Origin: Kiritimatiellia bacterium
GTDB lineage: Bacteria; Verrucomicrobiota; Kiritimatiellia; JAAZAB01
Length of the DNA stretch: 64,000 nt
Assembly: GCA_028718125.1 (NCBI GenBank)
Contig: JAQUMN010000010.1
Coordinates: 45,269 to 109,268 of the forward strand
Reading direction: 5' to 3'
In this document: positions 24,476 to 32,923 of the stretch, piece by piece
Layout of the letters: each line of letters begins with the position of its first letter
Numbering within the stretch: position 1 is the first letter of the stretch
Position numbers and translations under genes: made by a program
Notes under the pieces: model-generated
What the model was told of the DNA's origin: nothing
Database searches by the model: none
What the model saw: the letters and a program-made list of their open reading frames with translations, nothing else

Positions 24476-24910
24476 CTAGTTTCCGGGCGGTGGTTGGTTG
24501 CTGTTCTGATTTTTCAAGATTGCGTTGAGTTTTCTGATGATAAGTATCAAGAGAATCAGAAAGATAATTGGCGCACCCATGAACATGAATCCAGTGAGCA
24601 TGGGGACCGTGTGGCTTGGCTTCGACACGTCTCGCATTAAGACGGAAACGCCAAGCTCTTTCAGAAACTGAGTCAGGAGTGGATCGTTCGCAGACCCCGT
24701 ATTGGCATATGACCGAAACGAGTTCGTCGTACTTCCTTCAACCATGGTCCCGGTGATAGAAGAGAACTGGTCCAACGTGACAGATTGTATACCTCCGGAC
24801 TACACTTGTCGAATAAGGTCATCGTATGTAATGTACTGTCCATCATTCGCAATAACGGATTTCGCGAGCATGACTGCGATCAATGTGACTAGTGCTTGTC
24901 GAGTAGACAT
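24476..24910 (-). pseudogene. Orphan FtsH extracytoplasmic domain with an in-frame TAG
   Basis: The frame starts at the ATG at 24910, preceded by GAAAGGAATAC, a good ribosome site. It gives a signal/first helix (STRQALVTLIAVMLAKSVIA), then GQYITYDDLIRQV, a TAG at 24802-24800, and then SGGIQSVTLDQFSSITGTM ... LLTQFLKELGVSV and a second membrane helix (FMFMGAPIIFLILLILIIRK). Start, ITY-DLI-QV, SV-L--ITGTM, L-KELGV and the second helix follow the order of the FtsH periplasmic domain (helix, FtsH_ext, helix). The protein ends where the AAA+ ATPase should begin. Either the amber codon inactivates it, or it is read through, or it is a sequence error. The domain call is from motif order and deserves a profile search. 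Confidence 0.6.
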
Positions 24911-25391
24911 GTATTCCTTTCTGCAAATGATTAACAAATTTTTTTGACATGATAATCCCGATATTGAGACTTTAATCGATCAAACTGACCGATGCGGTTA
25001 TCAAGATATTTAAGAATACGGTAGGCATTCGTTATGCAGAGTCAACATCAAACTGGCGACCGAGGATTGACGACAGATGCCAGACGCCGGACACCGGACC
25101 AGACAACGGACCATGCGGGACGCGTGGCAAACGATAGATTAAACACCAAACCTTCCTAAATAGAGCCTATCCAATCTGTTATGACGGCCGCACGAACAGA
25201 TGTAACATGGAAACGAGGGCGCTGGATACGATATGATTGAGAAATTGATACAAGAGGCATCTTTTGGACTCATTCAAGACCGGAACGGCAAGATACGGCA
25301 CCAACCAACCCGGCGATAACAAGCAAAAAAACGTGTCTTACGCCCCCGCAGGCACGGCATCCGTCGATGTCTTAACCGGCATGCAACCTGA
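24911..25391. other. Intergenic region with GAC-rich repeat
   Basis: No gene is supported. At 25071-25115, ACGACAGATGCCAGACGCC and GGACACCGGACCAGACAACGG are part of the dispersed GACGGAC/GACAGA low-complexity family also seen at 29113-29145, 42806-42990 and 43750-43815. The part near 24911 is A+T-rich and may hold the promoter of the FtsH-like fragment. Short open frames here have no ribosome site. Confidence 0.5.
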
Positions 25392-26657
25392 TCAAGATTT
25401 CAGGCGGGACTTGAGGAAGTCGGTCTCGTCGCGGCGGGTCCAGGCCTTGACGCGCATCAGGTCCATGGTTGGAATCTGCGGATAGAGCACAATCTTGCCC
25501 TCCACGGTGGCGGCCTTGATCAGCTCCAGGGCCTTCGAAAATTGGTCCAGACTGCCGACCATGTCCAGGTGCATGCCGGGATTGAACTCGCCGGCAGCCA
25601 CCATGCGCAGGGCTTCGACAACATCCGCCGGACTGCCCCCACTCGATCCGCAGAGGCGGATTTCATCGTAGTGCACGCGGAGGGTATCGAGCTCCATCAT
25701 GTGCTCGCCCCGCTTGAGGCCGCCAAACAGGTTCAAGACGCCGCCTTTAGCCAGCCACTGCTGGCTCGCCTGCTGCACGGCACGGATCCCCACGGCGGCA
25801 ATGATGTCATCGGCGCCCTTGCCATGGCTGACCTTCTTGATGAGCGCCGGGCCTTCGGCTGAGAGCACGGCATGCAGTTCCGTGCCGGCACGCTTGGCTT
25901 TTTCCGCCAACCCCGCGCGAACGCACGCCAGGCGTTCTTCAATGATATCCATGACGATCAGGTGGCTTGGCGAAAACCGCAAGGCGGCCTCGGCATGCAT
26001 CTGGCCCATGGGCCCTGCGCCAATGACCACGGCAACGCCGCCGCGCAACAGACCCAACTGCGGGATACGCGGCGCGGTCGGCGATTTCTGGTGAATGTGG
26101 ATGTGCCGGTCCTGGGCTGAAATGACGCAGGAAAGCGGCTCGCACAAGGCCCCGGCAAAGAAGGGAATGGCGTCGGAAGGCAGGGGTAGAAGGCAATCGG
26201 CGGCAATGGCCTCTTCGGTGACCAGCATGTATTCGGCCAAATGCCCGGGCAGGGAATAACCGATCGCCACTTTTTCCATGCCTTCCGCGCCATTCCGGTA
26301 CCGCTCGCGGTGATTGATCGGGGGATGATCCACCGCCGGCTGGGTGGCATAACGCCGGCCCAAGGGATACTTGGATGCCACGTTTTTACCGGCCTGTATG
26401 ACGGTCACACAGCCTTCATCGCCGAGAATAATGGGGTTCTTGGCCAGATCCCAGCCGTTGATGAAGGTATGCTCGCTCCCTTGGGCCACCAGCTTGAGAA
26501 TGGAAGAACAGACCCCGGCGGCATCCACGCGCACCAGCACCTGGTTGTCGTTAGGCTCAGGGACCGGCACGGTATCCACATGGATAGCTTCAAATCCGGC
26601 GCCGTGCAGACGCACGGCTTTCATCACTGAGGGAATGGTCGATGGTAAATGGTTCAT
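25392..26657 (-). CDS. Medium-chain (MDR) zinc-type alcohol/polyol dehydrogenase
   Basis: NAD(P)-dependent dehydrogenase. VDAAGVCSSILKL holds the first zinc ligand Cys. NPIILGDEGCVTV stands where GHE is usual, with Asp in place of the zinc-binding His, an unusual change. GVAVVIGAGPMGQMHAEAAL is the nucleotide-binding GxGxxG. GKGADDIIAAVGIRAVQQA and LRVHYDEIRLCGSSGGSPAD are typical of the threonine/sorbitol dehydrogenase branch. The structural-zinc Cys cluster is not seen. 421 residues; a start at 26624 (MKAVRLHGAGFE) would match family N-termini better. It follows lpdA on the same strand after a 102-base gap. Substrate unknown. Confidence 0.8.
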   Translation of the reverse strand: MNHLPSTIPSVMKAVRLHGAGFEAIHVDTVPVPEPNDNQVLVRVDAAGVCSSILKLVAQGSEHTFINGWDLAKNPIILGDEGCVTVIQAGKNVASKYPLGRRYATQPAVDHPPINHRERYRNGAEGMEKVAIGYSLPGHLAEYMLVTEEAIAADCLLPLPSDAIPFFAGALCEPLSCVISAQDRHIHIHQKSPTAPRIPQLGLLRGGVAVVIGAGPMGQMHAEAALRFSPSHLIVMDIIEERLACVRAGLAEKAKRAGTELHAVLSAEGPALIKKVSHGKGADDIIAAVGIRAVQQASQQWLAKGGVLNLFGGLKRGEHMMELDTLRVHYDEIRLCGSSGGSPADVVEALRMVAAGEFNPGMHLDMVGSLDQFSKALELIKAATVEGKIVLYPQIPTMDLMRVKAWTRRDETDFLKSRLKS

Positions 26658-26759
26658 GGGAAATGGGAATCAAGATTCGTTATTGGTTCTTGGTTATTCG
26701 CTCCCAATTTGATGTTAAAGCAGGCATTCTTTGCTTTGTCCGTCGTCTGTCATCCGCCG

Positions 26760-28166
26760 TCAGCCGTCCGTCTTCCGCCGCCGCGGCGGGGCATGGATGC
26801 ACTGAGCGTGCACGGCATGGGCGGCTTCCATCCAGGCTTCCGATAACGTCGGATGCGCTTGAATCGTATGCGCGAACTCGGCAGCGGTCAGTTCCGCCTG
26901 GACGGCCGTTACGGCCGTGGCGATCAATTCCGTGGCATGCGCGCCGATGGCCGCGGCGCCCAGAAGCTGGTCGGTATCCGCGTCCACAATCCATTTGACG
27001 AAACCGGTTGTCTCGCCCGAGGCGATCGCCTTGCCCAACGCCGCAAAATGGAACTTGCCGGTCTTGACGGCGCGGTTTTGCTGTTTGGCTTCCTGTTCGG
27101 ATATCCCCACCACGGCAATTTCCGGTGCGGTAAATATACAGGACGGCACGATCTGCGCGCGTACATTACGCCGTGGTCCCACGGCATGCTCCGCGGCCAG
27201 AAGCCCCTGGGCCGTGGCCGCATGCGCCAGTTGCGGTCCGCCGTTGACATCGCCAATCGCATATATCCCCGCCGCTTTCGTTTGGCAGGCGGAATTTACC
27301 TCGATATAGCCTTTTTCATTAGGCTTAAGCCCGGCCTTGTCCAGGTCCAGTTTTTCGGTAACCGGCCTGCGCCCGACGGCCGCCAAGAGAAGATCCGCTT
27401 CGATCTCCTCTCCGGCCACATGGCCCTTGACACCCTGTGCGCCGGCCTTGATCTGCTCCAGGGGCTTGCCCGTAAGGATACGAATTTTTAAATGGCTTTC
27501 CATATAGCGGCGTGCTTCTGCGCGCACGTCGGCATCCAGCATGACAAGAATATCATCGAGGATTTCAACGATAGTCACTTGGACGCCGAGCTGGGCGGCC
27601 ATGCAGGCCAACTCGCAGCCGATCACGCCACCGCCCAGTACGATCAGCCGCGCAGGCAGGCGGGGCAAGTCCAGGAACGCGCGGCTTTCTACCACGCTTG
27701 CGGCTTTCGGCAAAAAGCCCGGAAGCGCTGCGCTGGACCCCGTGGCAATAATGATGCGGGCAGCCTCCAGGACCACGGATTCCTTCCCGCTCCGCTGGAC
27801 GGCCAGGCGATTGCGGGTCATGAACGAGGCTGTGCCCTCAAACACCTTGATGCCGTTGGCTTTAAGCAGTTGCCCAACACCGGCGCGCAGTTTTTCTACC
27901 ACCTGGTTCTTGTGCCGGATCATGGCGGCATAATCAAATGATGCCTTTTCGACGCTGACACCCAGGGACTGGGCATGCTGCATGTGCCAGTAGAGCGAGG
28001 CGGATGCAATCAAGGTCTTGGTCGGGATACATCCCCAGTTGAGACAGGTTCCGCCCAGGGCTTCCTTTTCCACAATGGCCACGGAAGCGCCCAACTGGGC
28101 CGCGCGGATCGCGGCCGGATAGCCGCCCGGGCCGGCGCCAATAACGATCAGATCATACTTTTCCAT
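26760..28166 (-). CDS. lpdA: Dihydrolipoyl dehydrogenase (E3)
   Basis: Flavoprotein that reoxidises lipoamide with NAD+. IGAGPGGYPAAIRAAQLGASVAIVE binds FAD, GGTCLNWGCIPTKTL holds the redox disulfide (two Cys five residues apart), and YAIGDVNGGPQLAHAAT is the second FAD motif. IQAHPTLSEAWMEAAHAVH near the end supplies the active-site His-Glu. It overlaps the E2 gene by 19 bases, so it is part of the pyruvate dehydrogenase operon. The last residues (CIHAPPRRRKTDG) and the DNA after them lie in the GACGGACGACAGA-type repeat, so the native C-terminus has been extended or replaced by repeat sequence. Confidence 0.95.
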   Translation of the reverse strand: MEKYDLIVIGAGPGGYPAAIRAAQLGASVAIVEKEALGGTCLNWGCIPTKTLIASASLYWHMQHAQSLGVSVEKASFDYAAMIRHKNQVVEKLRAGVGQLLKANGIKVFEGTASFMTRNRLAVQRSGKESVVLEAARIIIATGSSAALPGFLPKAASVVESRAFLDLPRLPARLIVLGGGVIGCELACMAAQLGVQVTIVEILDDILVMLDADVRAEARRYMESHLKIRILTGKPLEQIKAGAQGVKGHVAGEEIEADLLLAAVGRRPVTEKLDLDKAGLKPNEKGYIEVNSACQTKAAGIYAIGDVNGGPQLAHAATAQGLLAAEHAVGPRRNVRAQIVPSCIFTAPEIAVVGISEQEAKQQNRAVKTGKFHFAALGKAIASGETTGFVKWIVDADTDQLLGAAAIGAHATELIATAVTAVQAELTAAEFAHTIQAHPTLSEAWMEAAHAVHAQCIHAPPRRRKTDG

Positions 28167-29497
28167 AATTCCAGGTCCTCAAGCATACTTTTAACGCGGT
28201 TGACAAAACGCGCCGCACAAGCGCCATCTACCAGGCGGTGGTCGGACGAGAGCGTAATATTCATCATTGAGCGAATTTCGATCTTGCCGTCCCTGACCAC
28301 GGGCGTCGGGCGGGTACTGGCCACCGCCAGGATCGCGCTTTCACCTGGATTAATGATGGCTGTAAAGTGGTCCACGTCGAGCATGCCCATGTTCGATACC
28401 GTGAACGTACTGCCGGTCATTTCGTCCGGGGTCAGCTTACCGTCGCGCGCCTTGATGGCCAGACCAGCGGCACGTTCATGAAGTTCGGCAATCGAAAGGT
28501 CATGGGCATTGCGGATGACCGGGACCACCAAGCCCTCGGCAATTGACACCGCCATGCCGAGGTGAACACGGCTGTGCCAACGAACGGCGCGACCATCGGT
28601 CGAACTATTGAGTGCTGGAAATTTCACGAGCACCAGGGCAACGGCCTTGAGAATAAAATCGGTGACCGAAACCGTCTTTGCTTCCTTTTTCAGGATTTTG
28701 CGCCATTCCAGCAGGTCGGTCATATCCACCGCAACGGTCACATAGAAATGCGGGGTGGTCGTGAAACTCGCGGTCAACCGCTGGGCGATGACCTGCCGCA
28801 TCTTGCTCATCGCTTTTGGCTTTTCGGCGATCGCCTGCTGAATCATCTCCACCGTGATGCGCTCCTTACTTTCGGCCGGCAGCACGGTCAGGATATCAAT
28901 GCCGTTTTTGAGCGCCAGGTTCCTGGCTGCCGGCGTTATTTTCAGCTCGGCATAGTGTTTCGCTTCCAGGTAGGCCCGGACATCTTTTTCCACCACGCGC
29001 CCCCCGGGGCCCGTGCCGGGAATTGGTTCGGCGCTGATGACGCATTCACGGATCAGCCGCCGGGCGCGAGGGGAGACGAGTTTGCGGGCAGGCGATGGAG
29101 GAGGAATATCCGACACCAGACGCCGGATGCCAGACGCCGGAGGCTGATCCGATGCCGGCTGACTTACACCGGACTTTACAGGAACAGCGACATGTTCGGG
29201 TGTTGCGTCCGCTTTAGGCGCCGGACGGGATACCGGCTTCACTTCCGGAATTGGATCGCCCGGTTGGCCGATGAAGGCCACAGGTGCCGAGACCGGCACC
29301 GTCTGACCTTCGGCCACGACAATTTTCAAGAGCGTGCCTTCAAAAAAACTTTCGATTTCGAGGACGGCCTTATCCGTTTCGATTTCGAATAGAATTTCGC
29401 CTTTGGTTACAGCCTGGCCTTCACGTTTATGCCACTTTAAAACCGTGGATTCCTCCACGGTTTGACCAAGTTTCGGCATGATGACCGTTTGAACCAT
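28148..29497 (-). CDS. pdhC: Pyruvate dehydrogenase E2, dihydrolipoamide acetyltransferase
   Basis: Core enzyme of the complex. One lipoyl domain at residues 1-78 with FEIETDKAVLEIESF (lipoylated Lys). A Pro/Ala-rich linker follows, partly built from repeat DNA (SGIRRLVSDIPPPSP). The peripheral-subunit-binding domain is SPRARRLIRECVISAEPIPGTGPGGRVVEKDV. The catalytic domain ends with LSSDHRLVDGACAARFVN, the His-x-x-x-Asp-Gly site. 449 residues. Substrate choice cannot be proven, but the fused E1 nearby points to pyruvate. Confidence 0.92.
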   Translation of the reverse strand: MVQTVIMPKLGQTVEESTVLKWHKREGQAVTKGEILFEIETDKAVLEIESFFEGTLLKIVVAEGQTVPVSAPVAFIGQPGDPIPEVKPVSRPAPKADATPEHVAVPVKSGVSQPASDQPPASGIRRLVSDIPPPSPARKLVSPRARRLIRECVISAEPIPGTGPGGRVVEKDVRAYLEAKHYAELKITPAARNLALKNGIDILTVLPAESKERITVEMIQQAIAEKPKAMSKMRQVIAQRLTASFTTTPHFYVTVAVDMTDLLEWRKILKKEAKTVSVTDFILKAVALVLVKFPALNSSTDGRAVRWHSRVHLGMAVSIAEGLVVPVIRNAHDLSIAELHERAAGLAIKARDGKLTPDEMTGSTFTVSNMGMLDVDHFTAIINPGESAILAVASTRPTPVVRDGKIEIRSMMNITLSSDHRLVDGACAARFVNRVKSMLEDLELWKSMI

Positions 29498-29760
29498 ATC
29501 GAATGCTTCCTAAGCCGGCAAAACTGCAACCCAAGCAATTAACCGCGGATACCACGAATGGGCAAGGATAAATTGAATCTATATCCGCGTAATCAGCGGT
29601 CAAAAATTAATTTAAAAAATCTTTTTCACCGCTTCTCTTCGGTATGTTCCGCTATTCCACACATATTGTTACAAGGATTTCCCGAACGCGCAAGACGAAT
29701 CGGCGCTTTACACGCCACGCGCCCGTCAATGATAAAATGACCGGGGTGAAGGCGTGAGTT
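29498..29760. other. Gap between GH38 and E2 genes; degenerate repeat
   Basis: Contains TTAACCGCGGATACCACGAA ... ATATCCGCGTAATCAGCGG at 29540-29602, a shorter relative of the element at 22030-22141. No gene or clear promoter is seen. Confidence 0.5.
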
Positions 29761-32700
29761 TCACCTCGCCAGCACGCTTATAAAATCATATTCCCCATAG
29801 TCAATCTCGCAGATCCCGTCCTTTTTAATCTTCAGCGGCTTGAGCGGTTTTTCCAATATATCAACCAGCGTCACTGTCTTTGGTTTTTTTGCGAACCTGA
29901 TGACCGCTTTTCCCGCGCTTCCCATGGCCTCATGCATGCGGAGTATATACCCGCCGCCGGTTTCCGACGGCAAGACCCATGAGGGGACGAGGCTTCCGCC
30001 GTGCGCCACGGAGCACGGCGCCGGGACGGGTTTTCCCGTGTAAATGATAATGGGTGCGAACAGCGTCTCGGCCGCTGCGGCCGTGTTGTCGCGTCCGTCG
30101 GCAAAGCCGGATATGAAATGTTTGCCAAGGGCAAAACGGATGATGTGTCGGCCCATATCGGCATACGGGTCCTGGTCCTTAGGCGAGCGCAGGAGCGTGA
30201 GTCCAAGGACGCCTTCACGGCACGAGAACCCATATTTGGCTTCCGTGACAATGGCGGCGCCCGCGGTTCCTGCGCCGTCAAGTGCCGCGGCCCACCGGCT
30301 TGCCGGCGTCTCCCACTTCGCCTCATCGGCATGACTGCCCGGTGCCTGGGGCCGCAGGACGCTGTTCAAGGGACCGCCAAAGCGCGCATAGGCGCCCCTG
30401 AAGGGCGTTGGCATGCGGAATTTTAACAACCGATGACTTTCCTGCCAATCGATGTCGATATCGACCCGCAGCCATGGCGACCCCCTTTCGAGGCTGTAAC
30501 GCACGGTAAACACACTTTTTGCGCCGACCCGGGCTGACCCGCGCAGGCACGCGCGCACCGGGCCGTTTTCCTCGATAGTCAGGGGCATATTTTCCGCGGC
30601 AGTTTCGCCCCATTGCGCCGTATACTGGTCGATATCCCATGCATCGAAATTAGCGGGATCATCGGGATGGAGCATGAAAACACAGGGCGCCGCAAGGACG
30701 TTTTTACCTTCGATAACCAGCGTTGTGAGCTTACCTTTTGCATCGAATCCGGCCCGCGCGACGCCGTTATCCAGCACCCGGCCGTCAACATCAATAAAGT
30801 CGTCCTCCCGTATTGTGTCGGAGAGGGAAACTGCGGTCAGCCCGGGCAGCGCACAGGAGGCCAGTAATGTTCCGCTGTCACGTCCCGATTTTTGCAGAAC
30901 CCCGGCTTTCAAGTTAGCATCGCGGGTTTTGCGGTCAAGCACCCCGGATGGGATTTCTATAGTCGTTTTCCGGGGAATCGCGAGGGGATTGAAGGCGCAG
31001 AGGGCGTTCCCCGGATTAGACGCCGCCAACTCGGCGGCGGCTTTGTCAAGGGACTGGCAGGCTATCTTGCGAAGTTCGGGCGTCATTTGCTCATAGACCA
31101 GGGCGATTGAGCTGCCGGGGAGCGCGTCGTGGAACTGGGCGAAGCAGATGGTCTCCCATGCCGCAGTATCCGGTTTTCCCATGCCGGTGACTGTCCGGAC
31201 CGCTTCGAGGGCCTGCATGGCCGTTTCCGTATGGCGATACTGTTTCTTGAATTCGCTCTGCGTTGTATAAACGCCGCGGTGGTATTCGAGATAGAGTTCA
31301 CCTTCGTAAACAGGCAGGTCGCCGCGAACCGCGTGCAACCCCTTGAAAAACGTTTCCACGGGCGTCCACGACGCGCGGGCCGCATGCGCGAGATTATCCT
31401 GGCGCCGCAGGCGCTCGATGCATTCGACGGTTGTTCCGCCGCCACCGTCGCCCACCCCCACGCCGTGGCACATGGCATCGTGGACATCGGCTTGCCGATA
31501 CCGGCGGCCGCCATCGATATGCAGCAGGTCGTCGGATCCCACGCTCAGGTGCGCCGTTACCTCGCCGCCGCCCGGGCTCCGCCACACGAATGAATCGTAA
31601 GGAAAGCGGGTCACGTTGCACCACGTAAGTTTACTGGTAAGAAACCCGGTGATTCCCGCCGAGGCCATGAGCTTGGGAAGGCAGGCCGTGTAGCCGAACA
31701 CATCGGGAAGCCAGACGACTGAAGAATATGACCCGCGCAGATCTCTGAAAAAACGCTGCCCCAGGGCAAGGGTCCGCGCTAGCGCCTCACCGCAGGGAAT
31801 CGTGTTGTCGGCCTCGACCCACATGCCGCCGGTGGCCTCCCAGCGCCCCGCTTTTATAAGGCGCCGGATTTCCGCATACAGCGCCGGTTCGCGGCGTCGT
31901 ATCGACGCATATAGCGCAGGCTGCGTCCACATGTATTTGAATTCGGGATATTCGTGCAGGAGTCGGACCATGGTCGCCGCCGTATGGACGCCCTTGCGTT
32001 CGCCTTCGTCGCGCCGCCAGTTCCACACCAGATCAAGGTGCGAATGTCCCATAAGGTCAAGCCGCAGGGTCCATGACTCGGCGGGAAAATCGCGGTATAT
32101 GGATTTCAGTTCGCGGCCCAGAGCTTCGACCGTGCCGTGCCGTTCATACACGTCGCAGGCGCGGTCCATCCGCCGCAGCAGCTTGCGCAGCAGGGGGTCG
32201 CATGAGTCAAGGGGCGCTTTCCAATCCCACGGGGCGCCGGATTTCCATCCCATGTCCTGTAGGAGCTTGCGCGCCAGGTTCATGAGCGTTTCCAGGTCCC
32301 AGTAGGCATCCCAATAAGGCTGGTTTTTGCAGCAGATGAATGCGTCTTCAAACCGGAACCCGTACCGGTCGGGCGTCTTACCCGGATGCCAGATGCTGGT
32401 CTGGTATGTGCCGGTATCAATCCAGAATGTCCCGGCCTCGTCGGGCATGAGACACCACAGGTGCGCCACGTCCAGGCCCGACCAGGGCATGCCCTTGTAG
32501 TAAACTGTATGTTCACCCCGGCAGTCCCAGTGAAAATAGCGCCGGCCTTTTTCGCCCGGCTTCGCGGCGGGGAAGTTGACCCTGAACCAGCGCTGCTGCC
32601 AGGCGTTGAGGTCTGTGCGATGGTCTTTTAACCCGCTGGGGCCGAAATACTCGCCTTGCTTCACCAACCTCATTGGCTGGCGGACACCTTCGGCATAAGA

Positions 32701-32835
32701 AAGCGGGGTTTTATTGACCGCCCCGCCTTTAACATCAACGGGGTAACGTCCCTGCCAGCGACGGGCCCGGAGACGGTCGATGACTTTTTGGACACGCGAC
32801 GGGATGAGCTGGGGAAGGATGTTATACGCAGGCAT
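29761..32835 (-). CDS. Glycoside hydrolase family 38 alpha-mannosidase
   Basis: A 1024-residue enzyme expected to cleave alpha-mannosides. LMGHSHLDLVWNWRRDEGERK gives the zinc His and Asp. ATGGMWVEADNTIPCGEALARTL and VVWLPDVFGYTACLPKLMASAG hold the nucleophile Asp in LPDxFGY. Middle and C-terminal domains (ASNPGNALCAFNPLAIPRKT; RSPKDQDPYADMGRHIIRFALG) match the GH38 beta-sandwich. No signal peptide is seen, so it is probably intracellular. It sits between the E1 and E2 genes of pyruvate dehydrogenase on the same strand with gaps of 88 and 263 bases, an unusual place for a mannosidase. Confidence 0.9.
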   Translation of the reverse strand: MPAYNILPQLIPSRVQKVIDRLRARRWQGRYPVDVKGGAVNKTPLSYAEGVRQPMRLVKQGEYFGPSGLKDHRTDLNAWQQRWFRVNFPAAKPGEKGRRYFHWDCRGEHTVYYKGMPWSGLDVAHLWCLMPDEAGTFWIDTGTYQTSIWHPGKTPDRYGFRFEDAFICCKNQPYWDAYWDLETLMNLARKLLQDMGWKSGAPWDWKAPLDSCDPLLRKLLRRMDRACDVYERHGTVEALGRELKSIYRDFPAESWTLRLDLMGHSHLDLVWNWRRDEGERKGVHTAATMVRLLHEYPEFKYMWTQPALYASIRRREPALYAEIRRLIKAGRWEATGGMWVEADNTIPCGEALARTLALGQRFFRDLRGSYSSVVWLPDVFGYTACLPKLMASAGITGFLTSKLTWCNVTRFPYDSFVWRSPGGGEVTAHLSVGSDDLLHIDGGRRYRQADVHDAMCHGVGVGDGGGGTTVECIERLRRQDNLAHAARASWTPVETFFKGLHAVRGDLPVYEGELYLEYHRGVYTTQSEFKKQYRHTETAMQALEAVRTVTGMGKPDTAAWETICFAQFHDALPGSSIALVYEQMTPELRKIACQSLDKAAAELAASNPGNALCAFNPLAIPRKTTIEIPSGVLDRKTRDANLKAGVLQKSGRDSGTLLASCALPGLTAVSLSDTIREDDFIDVDGRVLDNGVARAGFDAKGKLTTLVIEGKNVLAAPCVFMLHPDDPANFDAWDIDQYTAQWGETAAENMPLTIEENGPVRACLRGSARVGAKSVFTVRYSLERGSPWLRVDIDIDWQESHRLLKFRMPTPFRGAYARFGGPLNSVLRPQAPGSHADEAKWETPASRWAAALDGAGTAGAAIVTEAKYGFSCREGVLGLTLLRSPKDQDPYADMGRHIIRFALGKHFISGFADGRDNTAAAAETLFAPIIIYTGKPVPAPCSVAHGGSLVPSWVLPSETGGGYILRMHEAMGSAGKAVIRFAKKPKTVTLVDILEKPLKPLKIKKDGICEIDYGEYDFISVLAR

Positions 32836-32923
32836 GAGGGATCTTTGGTTTAGGCTGAAAAATAAATCACTGTGGGCATCACCATTATGCCTGACAGATG
32901 AAATATATAATTTCGAATATTAT

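Noticed and set aside
24476..24775. Separate 99-residue gene starting at TTG 24775
   Set aside because: No ribosome site precedes the TTG, and the frame upstream of the TAG continues the same FtsH-like domain with a good ribosome site at 24910.
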